From contig JAVBSL010000014.1 of NCBI GenBank assembly GCA_031556725.1, positions 224,914 through 288,913 on the forward strand: a stretch of DNA of 64,000 bases. The letters run 5' to 3'. Shown here piece after piece: positions 35,660-43,118 of the stretch (position 1 is the stretch's first letter; the number at the start of each line of letters is the position of its first letter). Position numbers and translations under genes: made by a program. This stretch comes from UBA935 sp031556725 (GTDB lineage: Bacteria; Bacillota; Clostridia; Lachnospirales; Lachnospiraceae). The notes under the pieces were generated by a model, which was given only the letters and a program-made list of their open reading frames with translations, had not been told where the DNA came from and searched no databases.

Positions 35660-36088
35660 ATGTGCAATTGTCGATGTGAATGTAAAGATAGAAAATGTGA
35701 CAGATGGGCTGTAGAATGTATTAAAAAAGGTATCTGCCTCATTAAAGAAGGTCTGGAGAGCCTCAGGAAAGGCTTAAAGGAAATCTATAAAGGTAATATT
35801 TGTGAAGCAGAAAAATGTATCTGCAAGGGTTTACGTGAAGTCAAAGAAGGTTTATGTGATTTACGAAAAGGCTTGAAGGGCGTATGCTGTGACATCAGTT
35901 GTGAAGACTGGAAGAAGATTGAACAGGGCATCTGCTGCATTGAAAAAGGTCTGAAGGAAGTTTGTGAAGGCCTGAAAGATATCGGCGGCTGCGATGAAGC
36001 CTGCGGTATCAGAAAGATCGAAAAAGGAATTTGTAATATAGAAGAAGGCTTGGAAAAGATCTTGAAAGGCTTATGTGATGTATTATAA
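35660..36088 (+). CDS. Cysteine-rich heptad-repeat protein of unknown function
   Basis: A 142-residue protein I do not recognise. The N-terminus is CxCxCxCx4C, and the whole protein has 21 cysteines. The rest is four helical units of about 27-30 residues, each reading roughly IxxGIxxIxxGLxxLxxGL, with Gly every seventh residue. That would place glycine and hydrophobic stripes on one helix face, with Cys pairs (GVCC, GICC) between. There is no signal peptide, so it is cytoplasmic or spore/inclusion-associated. GAGGAAAAA precedes the ATG, and a strong terminator follows, so it is monocistronic. Metal binding or a disulfide/thiolate-linked assembly are possibilities only. Confidence 0.75.
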   Translation: MCNCRCECKDRKCDRWAVECIKKGICLIKEGLESLRKGLKEIYKGNICEAEKCICKGLREVKEGLCDLRKGLKGVCCDISCEDWKKIEQGICCIEKGLKEVCEGLKDIGGCDEACGIRKIEKGICNIEEGLEKILKGLCDVL

Positions 36089-36102
36089 ATAAATCAATGG
36101 GT

Positions 36103-36142
36103 ATCCCGCAAGTCAGAATACTGATTTGCGGGATGTTTTTTA
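36103..36142 (+). terminator. Rho-independent terminator of the cysteine-rich gene
   Basis: ATCCCGCAA-G-TCAG and CTGA-T-TTGCGGGAT pair around AATA, followed by GTTTTTT. Fifteen bases after the stop codon. Confidence 0.9.
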
Positions 36143-36151
36143 AAGAGGTTC

Positions 36152-36180
36152 TTTACAGTTTAACATAAGTTTAGTATTAT
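36152..36180 (+). promoter_or_regulatory. Sigma-A promoter of the ECF-component/kinase operon
   Basis: TTTACA (36152-36157) and TATTAT (36175-36180) with a 17-base spacer, 38 bases before the ATG at 36219. The short leader leaves no room for a riboswitch. Confidence 0.75.
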
Positions 36181-36218
36181 TAAAAAGCATGAAACAATCA
36201 AACGAGGAGATTTAAACA

Positions 36219-36746
36219 ATGAATGTTAGAAAAATGGTTATGGCCGGAGCATGTCTGGCGTTATGTATAGTTCTTCCGTTCCTGACCGGTAATAACCGGG
36301 AATTGGGAACTTTATTTTCTTTAATGCACATTCCGGCCCTTTTGTGCGGGTTTGTTTGTGGATGGCCTTATGGCCTGGCAGTGGGATTTATTGCACCCCT
36401 ATTACGTTCGCTGCTTTTTGGCATGCCGCCCATGCCCATGGTTGCGGTACCGATGGCGGTTGAACTGGCAGTTTACGGCGGTATGTCCGGGTTGCTGTAC
36501 CGCATTTTCCCCAAGCGGAATCTATACATATATGTAAGCTTGATCAGCGCCATGATTGTCGGCCGTATTGCCAATGTACTGACAGCTTCTTTGTTTGGGC
36601 AGGCAGTAGTACTTGCTTCTTTCAAAAATGTCTTTGTGGGTACCTTTGTGGGAATTATTATTCAGATGATTGTCATTCCGGTGATTGTGATTGCATTAAA
36701 AAGGGCGGGGTATATGGAAAATGGAGCAAATAAGAAAGCTGCTTGA
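36219..36746 (+). CDS. ECF transporter S component (substrate-binding membrane subunit)
   Basis: A 175-residue membrane protein with five to six hydrophobic segments and the small-residue-rich GxxxA patterns of energy-coupling-factor S components (RKMVMAGACLALCIVLPF, then MHIPALLCGFVCGWPYGLAVGFIAP). Such proteins capture vitamins or similar small molecules and use a shared EcfAAT module, not seen here. CGAGGAG precedes the ATG. The gene overlaps the downstream kinase by 26 bases, suggesting that the transported compound is phosphorylated on entry. Substrate not assignable by sequence. Confidence 0.82.
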   Translation: MNVRKMVMAGACLALCIVLPFLTGNNRELGTLFSLMHIPALLCGFVCGWPYGLAVGFIAPLLRSLLFGMPPMPMVAVPMAVELAVYGGMSGLLYRIFPKRNLYIYVSLISAMIVGRIANVLTASLFGQAVVLASFKNVFVGTFVGIIIQMIVIPVIVIALKRAGYMENGANKKAA

Positions 36747-37251
36747 TGAAAAGCAACGTGTATGTGTTGCCATCGATGGCCGGTGCGGTGCCGGTAAATC
36801 CACCCTGGCTGATCGGCTGGCGGCCAAGTACGGCGGAGCGGTAATCAGGATGGATCATTTTTATCTGCCCTTATCCTTACGTGGCAAGGACCGGATTAAT
36901 GTTCATTATGAGCGATTTGAGGAAGAAGTGGTGACCGGCTTGAAAAGCGGCCGACCTTTTTCTTATCGTATTTTTGACTGCCGGAGTATGGATTATGGAG
37001 AAGAGGTTTTGATCGGAGCAGTTCCGTTGATTATTGTAGAAGGTGCCTATTCGATGCTGCCCCGGTGGGAAGTACTTTATGATTTTAAAATCTTTGCGGA
37101 TGTGTCAAAGAAAGAACAAAAAAAGCGCATTATATCAAGGAATGGCGAGGAAGGCTATCGGAATTTTGAAAATAAATGGATTCCCATGGAAGAAAAGTAT
37201 TTTACGGAATATGATACGGAAAAAAGATGTGATTGCAAAATAACCCTATAA
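36721..37251 (+). CDS. P-loop small-molecule kinase (uridine kinase-like)
   Basis: A 176-residue kinase with Walker A GRCGAGKST at residues 20-28, the DHFYLP motif after the second strand as in uridine/phosphoribulokinase-type enzymes, a Walker B-like IIVEGAYSM and a LID-type RIISRNGEEGYRNF. It is shorter than uridine kinase (about 210 residues) and fits the uridine-kinase-like group that includes nicotinamide riboside and pantothenate kinases. The first 26 bases overlap the S-component gene in another frame. A terminator lies 28 bases downstream. Confidence 0.82.
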   Translation: MEQIRKLLDEKQRVCVAIDGRCGAGKSTLADRLAAKYGGAVIRMDHFYLPLSLRGKDRINVHYERFEEEVVTGLKSGRPFSYRIFDCRSMDYGEEVLIGAVPLIIVEGAYSMLPRWEVLYDFKIFADVSKKEQKKRIISRNGEEGYRNFENKWIPMEEKYFTEYDTEKRCDCKITL

Positions 37252-37278
37252 ATCTGTCAAATATGGAGATAATAAAAG

Positions 37279-37311
37279 TGTGATATGTTTCTGACATATC
37301 ATGCTTTTTTA
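37279..37311 (+). terminator. Rho-independent terminator after the kinase gene
   Basis: TGATATGT (37281-37288) and ACATATCA (37294-37301) pair around TTCTG; TTTTTT follows at 37305-37310. The stem is AT-rich, so strength is moderate. Confidence 0.65.
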
Positions 37312-37337
37312 TTACTATAATTTGGGAGAAAAGGATT

Positions 37338-38276
37338 ATGAAATATTTGATTATCGGAATTATCGGAACATCAGTTACAATTATGGGTATCACAACATTA
37401 ATAAACTGGATCTGCATGAATGTGGCCATCGGCAGACGGACAGTAGACATTCGAAAATACAAACGGGCAAATCATTATACCAGACTGATTACTGAGGCAG
37501 GGGATTATGGCGATTGGATTGCCTCACAAAAAACAGAGCTGATTTCCATTCGCAGCAGGGATGGTTATAATCTGACCGGACATTTTCTGCCGTCGGAGGA
37601 TCCCCAGCGGACATTATTGATGGTACATGGATGGCGAAGCGGGTGGATCAGAGATTTTGCCGTGATGGCTGAAAAACTGCACCGGTGCGGTTGTAATCTT
37701 TTATTGATCGAGCAGCGGGCGCACGGAGAAAGCGAAGGAAAATATATCGGTTTTGGAGTGTTGGAAAGATATGACTGTAAAGAATGGATTGGGTATCTGA
37801 CCGAACAGCGCAGAGTGAAACAGCCTATTTATCTGGTGGGATTATCCATGGGAGCTTCTACCGTACTGATGACTGCTGGCATGGAACTTCCCCGGGAAGT
37901 GAAAGGGGTGATTGCCGATTGCGGTTTTACTTCTCCCTATGAAATGGTGGCCAGAGTAGCAAAGACAGTTTTTCATATGAACACTCATGCAGTTAACAAA
38001 ATCAATCAGTTGTGCCAGAGAAAAGCCGGTTACAGCCTGAACGAATATACCACTTTGCAAGCCATGGAAGCCTGCCGGGTTCCGGTTCTTTTTGTACATG
38101 GAACAGCCGACAGCTTCGTACCCATGGACATGACCTTGCAAAATTATGAAGCCTGCAAATCAAAAAAAGAACTGTTTTTAGTAGATGGGGCGGAACATTG
38201 CAAAAGTTTTATGAACGATAAGGAAGGATATATGGCAGCCCTCCATCACTTTTTTGGTTGGGGTAGTTTACTTTAA
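37338..38276 (+). CDS. Alpha/beta hydrolase
   Basis: A 312-residue hydrolase with an N-terminal membrane anchor (about residues 2-24). The fold is clear: MVHGWRSGW (oxyanion region), the nucleophile elbow GLSMGAS with Ser170, VLFVHGTADSFVP with the acid Asp near 257, and His in GAEHCKSF near 294. It resembles the YqkD/BAAT-like family of Bacillus, whose substrates are unknown. GGGAG lies about eight bases before the ATG. It stands between two terminators or promoters and looks monocistronic. Confidence 0.87.
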   Translation: MKYLIIGIIGTSVTIMGITTLINWICMNVAIGRRTVDIRKYKRANHYTRLITEAGDYGDWIASQKTELISIRSRDGYNLTGHFLPSEDPQRTLLMVHGWRSGWIRDFAVMAEKLHRCGCNLLLIEQRAHGESEGKYIGFGVLERYDCKEWIGYLTEQRRVKQPIYLVGLSMGASTVLMTAGMELPREVKGVIADCGFTSPYEMVARVAKTVFHMNTHAVNKINQLCQRKAGYSLNEYTTLQAMEACRVPVLFVHGTADSFVPMDMTLQNYEACKSKKELFLVDGAEHCKSFMNDKEGYMAALHHFFGWGSLL

Positions 38277-38320
38277 AAACAAAAATATATTAAGATAGTG
38301 TTTAGAATGATGAAAACATA

Positions 38321-38348
38321 TTGACTTATTAATTAAAAAATATAAAAT
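38321..38348 (+). promoter_or_regulatory. Promoter of the motAB operon
   Basis: TTGACT (38321-38326) and TAAAAT (38343-38348), 16-base spacer, in very AT-rich DNA 46 bases before the chosen motA start. It reads as sigma-A; I did not find a sigma-D (flagellar) type box. Confidence 0.55.
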
Positions 38349-38394
38349 TAGAATATAGGATACTTTTTGAGAAGAAAGTTGAGGTATGCGGAAA

Positions 38395-39180
38395 ATGGAT
38401 ATAACTTCAATTTTAGGTTGTATAATTGGTGTAATTGCCGTACTTGGAGCGATGTTTTTTAAAGGCATCAGTCCTTCTGTTTTTGTCAATCCGGCAGCTC
38501 TTTTTGTTATTTTTGTAGGAACCATAGCCACAGTATTAAATTCTTTTCCCAGCAAGAATTTAAAAGATATCGGCAAACTTTTTAAAGTCATTTTTACCAA
38601 CGATAAGACTCTGATGTCGGAAGATAGTTTGATTGCTGAAATGATTGATCTGGCATCCATAGCAAGAAAAGAAGGATTACTGTCACTGGAAAGCAAATCC
38701 AGTGACATCGATGATCCATTTATTGCCAAAGGACTCCGGATGGTAGTAGATGGTATGTCGGAGGATTACATAAGAGATGTTTTGGGTGCAGAGTTAGGTG
38801 CGATGGAAGAACGGCATAGTATCAATGCGAGCATTTTTTCTTCGGCGGGTATGTATGCGCCGACACTGGGTGTATTGGGAGCTGTTTTCGGGCTGATAGC
38901 AGCCATGACCCATATTGATGATACCGGCGAGATGGCACATGCGATTTCAGCGGCATTTATTGCAACGATACTGGGTATTTTTACCGGTTACGTGTTATGG
39001 AATCCCTTTGCCAAGAAACTGAAGGTTAAAAGCCAGCATGAAGTATTTGTGAAAAGTATGGCCATAGAAGGTCTTCTTTCCATTCAAAAAGGCGATTCGC
39101 CGGTTATGGTAAAGGATAAACTGGTGTCTATCCTTCCACAGTCCATGCAGGATGAATTCATAAACAACTCCAAAGAATGA
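38395..39180 (+). CDS. motA: Flagellar motor stator protein MotA
   Basis: A 261-residue proton- or sodium-channel stator subunit. Four membrane segments are predicted: the first pair at residues 4-45 (MDITSILGCIIGV..., FVNPAALFVIFVGT), the second pair in the C-terminal half (MYAPTLGVLGAVFGLIAAM and HAISAAFIATILGIFTGYVLW). The cytoplasmic loop between them carries the torque-generating charges. ATG 38395 gives the canonical MDITSI start; ATG 38386 is in frame but only one base from the GAGG site. MotB follows after 17 bases. No other flagellar gene is near. Confidence 0.9.
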   Translation: MDITSILGCIIGVIAVLGAMFFKGISPSVFVNPAALFVIFVGTIATVLNSFPSKNLKDIGKLFKVIFTNDKTLMSEDSLIAEMIDLASIARKEGLLSLESKSSDIDDPFIAKGLRMVVDGMSEDYIRDVLGAELGAMEERHSINASIFSSAGMYAPTLGVLGAVFGLIAAMTHIDDTGEMAHAISAAFIATILGIFTGYVLWNPFAKKLKVKSQHEVFVKSMAIEGLLSIQKGDSPVMVKDKLVSILPQSMQDEFINNSKE

Positions 39181-39197
39181 TATAGAAGGAGACAGAT

Positions 39198-40022
39198 ATG
39201 GCAAAAAATAAGAAGCATCATGAAGAGGAAGAAGGAGGAGAAGCGTGGCTGCTCCCCTATTCGGATTTGATGACATTGTTGTTAGCAGTATTTATTGTGT
39301 TATTTGCGGTAAGCCAGATGGATTCAGCCAAGGCAGAAGAAATGGCCACAGCTTTTGGCGGTATTTTTAATGGCGGAACGGGTATCTTAAACAGTGATGG
39401 CACTTCGGTAATTCCTCTTTATGCCGATACGATGCCGGAGGTTAAAGAAAATGTGATAAGTGTGGAAAAAGAGAGTGTCGGGGAAGAACAGGGGAATGGA
39501 ACATTATTTGAACAGCAGGAATTAAATGAGCTTGAGCAGATAAAGGGAGAATTGCAGGAATATTTTTCGGAAGTCGGATTGGAAAATGAAGTTACTCTGC
39601 GTATTGATGAGAGAGGACTGGTAATCAGCCTGAGCAGTACAATCCTTTTTGATTCGGGAAGTGCGGAGATAAAGCCGAAAAATAAAGATGAACTGATAAC
39701 AATTGCCAAAACAATCAATAAGATAGATCATTATATTCGGATTGAAGGTCATACGGATAATATTCCGATTAATACAACAGCCTATCCGTCCAATTGGGAG
39801 TTGTCGGCAGCACGTGCAGCCCAGGTAGTTAAACTGTTTGTTGATAAAGGGGATATTAATCCTGAAAAAATGGTGGTCATCGGATATGGTGAGTTTAAAC
39901 CTATAGGCGATAACAATACGGTAGAAGGAAGAGCAAGGAACCGGCGTATTGATATCATTATGCTGAATAATAAATACAACAGTCTGGAAGATCAAATTGA
40001 AGACGTAAATACAGTTGGATAG
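39198..40022 (+). CDS. motB: Flagellar motor stator protein MotB (OmpA-like)
   Basis: A 274-residue stator subunit. A short cytoplasmic tail leads into one membrane segment with the ion-carrying Asp23 in PYSDLMTLL. A linker or plug of about 90 residues follows, then an OmpA/MotB peptidoglycan-binding domain (ILFDSGSAEIKP, IRIEGHTDNIPI, NWELSAARAAQV, VIGYGEFKPIGDNNTVEGRARNRRIDI). GAAGGAG precedes the ATG. Together with MotA it forms the ring-driving stator. Confidence 0.93.
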   Translation: MAKNKKHHEEEEGGEAWLLPYSDLMTLLLAVFIVLFAVSQMDSAKAEEMATAFGGIFNGGTGILNSDGTSVIPLYADTMPEVKENVISVEKESVGEEQGNGTLFEQQELNELEQIKGELQEYFSEVGLENEVTLRIDERGLVISLSSTILFDSGSAEIKPKNKDELITIAKTINKIDHYIRIEGHTDNIPINTTAYPSNWELSAARAAQVVKLFVDKGDINPEKMVVIGYGEFKPIGDNNTVEGRARNRRIDIIMLNNKYNSLEDQIEDVNTVG

Positions 40023-40032
40023 AAAAGGAAAC

Positions 40033-40060
40033 CGGTCGCTCTTATGAGCGGCCGATTTTT
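40033..40060. terminator. Shared terminator between convergent motB and hybrid-kinase genes
   Basis: CGGTCGCTC (40033-40041) pairs with GAGCGGCCG (40046-40054) around TTAT, followed on the plus strand by ATTTTT. It lies in the 19-bp convergent gap and runs into the 3' end of the minus-strand kinase gene. The minus strand has only a weak U-tract. Confidence 0.65.
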
Positions 40061-43053
40061 ATCTGTTCATCAATATTGCGAAGGGTTTTAGAGGCATCGT
40101 AAAAATCATAATTATTGATCTGATAAATAAGGGTGTCACGGTAAGGGGCAATGAATGCAAAAACTTCATTGATTTCATCTAAGTATTCCATGCAATCTGC
40201 ATTCCCGGCTTGTAACAGCGGTTTTAGACTATCGATCAGTCTTGTTGCCCGCTCTGCATCAAATACTACAGAGGTATCGAATACGGTATTTTCCGTATCG
40301 ATAAGCGGCACCAGTTCTGACAATACCTGATCCAATGCCTGTTTCAACTGCTCCAAATGAGGTTGGGTGCAGGGAATTCCATCAGCCAGAGTTGCTTCAA
40401 TATTCGCAGCAATACCTTCCAGCTCGGTGGCTCCGATCCATCCCGCATTGCTTTTAAGCGAATGAGCAATCCGGCGGGCATTGGTAAAATCACCGGTGGC
40501 AATAGTTTCACAGAGATCCCAATATTTATTTCGGTTATCCGAAGCAAAATTCTTTTTAAGATGAAGATAAAGTGTCTCATCATTAGCAGCACGTTTTAGG
40601 CCCAGGGAGGAATCGATGGTTTCTGAGGAAACGCTCGATACGGTTACGGCAGCCGCCGGTGCAGCCGATAAGGAAATGGGTTTCAAGTGTTTTAACAGGC
40701 AACTCCATAATTCCTGTGCATAAAAGGGTTTGGAAATATAATCACTCATTCCCAAAGCAAGGTAGCTTTCCCGGTCACGCTTCATGGCATTGGCTGTTAA
40801 AGCAATAATGGGAGTGGTAATGCCTAAAGCAAGCAGTTTGTGGGTGGCTTCGATACCATCCATAATAGGCATATGAATATCCATTAAAATCAAGTCAAAA
40901 GGTTTTCCCTCAGCCATTCGTTCGGTAACAATATCGACACCAATCAGTCCATTAGATGCAATGACAGAAGTGAGTCCGATCCGCCCCAGATGTTCGCTGA
41001 TTACCTGCTGGTTGATCTGGTTGTCTTCACACACTAAAACTTCTCCCAAAAAACGCGGCTTTTGAACAGCAGAGGCGGCTTTTTCAGCGGGAATAGCAGC
41101 TTCGGTGGTGGTTTCAAAGGACAATGAGAAGGAGAAAATGCTTCCGGCCCCAAGGGTACTTTCTACTTGCAGTTTACCGCCCATCAAAGCAATCATATCT
41201 CGGGTAATGGTAAGACCCAGACCGGTTCCGCCATATTTGCGGGTGGTACTGTTATCAGCCTGTGAAAAAGGTGCAAATACCCGTTCCAGTTCTTCTTCGG
41301 ACATGCCGATTCCGGTATCTTTTATAATAAAACGGATGGAAATACTTTGTTCATGGGAAGCTTCCAGAATAGCCTCCAGTTTAACGCTGCCTTTTTCTGT
41401 GAATTTAATGGCATTGGAGAGCAGATTTAATAAAATCTGGCTTAGCTTGGTAGGATCACCAAGAAGCTTTTGCCACACAAAGGGTTCCGAATAAAAGTAT
41501 AAAGCGACACCTTTTTCCTCAGCCCGCACGCGGCTGATGGTTTCACAATGTTTGAAAACATCATGCAGATTAAAGGAGATATGCTCCAGTTCCATTTTGC
41601 CGGCTTCAATTTTGGAAATATCAAGAATATCGTTGATGATAGAAAGCAGTCCGGTGGTGCTGAGTTTGATTTTCTCCAAAAAGTTTGCGGTGGAAGCAGG
41701 AAGATTGGCTTCGTCCTGGGCAAGTTCAATAAAACCCAGGATACCATTCATAGGAGTACGGATTTCATGGCTCATATTGGCTAGAAACAGCGATTTCATC
41801 TTAGTGGCTTCAGCGGACGCCAAAGCCGCCTGCTGCAATTCTTCCTGTAAATTAACAATTTCCGTAACATCAATATAAACACTGATTAAAATATGTTGTC
41901 CGCTTCGATTGGTGCTTTTCCGGCCGTGTTCGATAATCCAGCCAAGGCTGCCGTCTTTTTTAAGGATACGATAGCGGACTTCGAACTCGTTATTATTTTC
42001 ACCGGAAGACTCATATGAGGCGTTAACCTGAGCCAAATCGTCAGGATGAACCAGCATATTGGCAAGCCCTTTGGTTGCTTTCATAAATTCATCATGAGTA
42101 TATCCAAGATAGTTAAGCATATGGTCGTTTATGTAATAAATAGGGTAGCCGGGTTTATCATAGGCTGCAATAATTCCGCCGGGAATGCTGTTATTCATCA
42201 AATCCTGAATATCTTCATTCAATTCTTCGCGCAAAAGCGTAATATTGGCATCTAATTTTTTGATCATAACAAAGCAGTGGACATTACCGTTATAGGGATC
42301 CTGAAACAATTGGATAATTCCCTGCGTCCATAAATAACTGCCGTCATCCTGTTTGCGGCGGTGCAGAAATTTAATTTCTTTTTCATTATCAGCAAATTTT
42401 TCCAATAAATAATCTCTGGAAAAATGACGAAGGTAATCTTCTTTATCTTCGGGATGCACAACATGTTTAGCCATATAATTAGCAACACCGGAGAAGGTTT
42501 TCTCATATTGGATAGGGTAGTCATCGGGATCAAGGCCATCGATTGTTTCCATAATATCAAGTGTCAGATCATAGTCATAATAGTGAATACATTCGGCTAT
42601 TTGTGAACGACTGGTGATTTTCCATCTTTCAAAAGCAAGTTCCTTTTCCCGAACAGCCGTAGCATCGGTTGCGGTAATGAGGGCATAAAGAGGCAGGCCA
42701 TCGGCATCGAAAACGGTGGTTGCAACAGCCTCAAACCAAGTTGTTCCACCGTTGGCCAAATGCAGCTCGGCCCGAACCTTTTCATAAGGAGAACCGGCAC
42801 ATAAGGATTCAAAAAAACCTTGATATTCTTCGTTGTTATCCGTTACCAAAACAGAATTAACCAATGAATTGGGAACATCCTTATTTATACGTTCAATGCC
42901 CAGCAGTTTGGCAAAATGTGCGGGAAGAGTGAGCGTTTTTGTGGGAATATGATAATAAAGCAATAAAAGGTTGGATTGCTTTATTGCAATTTCATAATCC
43001 GCTGGTGTAAGAAGTAATTGTTCCTCTTCGGTAGTCTGTTTAAATGTTGGCAT
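40042..43053 (-). CDS. Hybrid sensor histidine kinase with PAS, receiver and HPt domains
   Basis: A 1003-residue multi-domain kinase without membrane segments, so a cytoplasmic sensor. Three PAS-type domains occupy about 15-130, 140-280 and 290-405. HisKA follows with phospho-acceptor His429 in MSHEIRTPMNG, then HATPase_c (NLLSNAIKFTEKG, DTGIGMSEEEL, YGGTGLGLTI; about 535-650). The receiver has Asp725 in LILMDIHMP, and a C-terminal HPt domain has His864 in ARRIAHSLKSNAG. It therefore encodes a full intramolecular phosphorelay. AGGGGG precedes the ATG. No output regulator is adjacent; the nearest motility genes (motAB) converge with it. Confidence 0.93.
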   Translation of the reverse strand: MPTFKQTTEEEQLLLTPADYEIAIKQSNLLLLYYHIPTKTLTLPAHFAKLLGIERINKDVPNSLVNSVLVTDNNEEYQGFFESLCAGSPYEKVRAELHLANGGTTWFEAVATTVFDADGLPLYALITATDATAVREKELAFERWKITSRSQIAECIHYYDYDLTLDIMETIDGLDPDDYPIQYEKTFSGVANYMAKHVVHPEDKEDYLRHFSRDYLLEKFADNEKEIKFLHRRKQDDGSYLWTQGIIQLFQDPYNGNVHCFVMIKKLDANITLLREELNEDIQDLMNNSIPGGIIAAYDKPGYPIYYINDHMLNYLGYTHDEFMKATKGLANMLVHPDDLAQVNASYESSGENNNEFEVRYRILKKDGSLGWIIEHGRKSTNRSGQHILISVYIDVTEIVNLQEELQQAALASAEATKMKSLFLANMSHEIRTPMNGILGFIELAQDEANLPASTANFLEKIKLSTTGLLSIINDILDISKIEAGKMELEHISFNLHDVFKHCETISRVRAEEKGVALYFYSEPFVWQKLLGDPTKLSQILLNLLSNAIKFTEKGSVKLEAILEASHEQSISIRFIIKDTGIGMSEEELERVFAPFSQADNSTTRKYGGTGLGLTITRDMIALMGGKLQVESTLGAGSIFSFSLSFETTTEAAIPAEKAASAVQKPRFLGEVLVCEDNQINQQVISEHLGRIGLTSVIASNGLIGVDIVTERMAEGKPFDLILMDIHMPIMDGIEATHKLLALGITTPIIALTANAMKRDRESYLALGMSDYISKPFYAQELWSCLLKHLKPISLSAAPAAAVTVSSVSSETIDSSLGLKRAANDETLYLHLKKNFASDNRNKYWDLCETIATGDFTNARRIAHSLKSNAGWIGATELEGIAANIEATLADGIPCTQPHLEQLKQALDQVLSELVPLIDTENTVFDTSVVFDAERATRLIDSLKPLLQAGNADCMEYLDEINEVFAFIAPYRDTLIYQINNYDFYDASKTLRNIDEQIKIGRS

Positions 43054-43083
43054 ATGGTACCCCCTACAATTAATCTTATGTCT

Positions 43084-43112
43084 AATATATCATAGGTTTG
43101 AAAAATTGAAAA
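43084..43112 (-). promoter_or_regulatory. Possible promoter of the hybrid-kinase gene
   Basis: On the minus strand TTTTCA (43107-43112) and TATATT (43084-43089) have a 17-base spacer, 31 bases before the start. The -35 is a weak match; the gene may alternatively be read from the upstream activase promoter, since only 65 bases separate the two genes. Confidence 0.4.
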
Positions 43113-43118
43113 TGCCTT

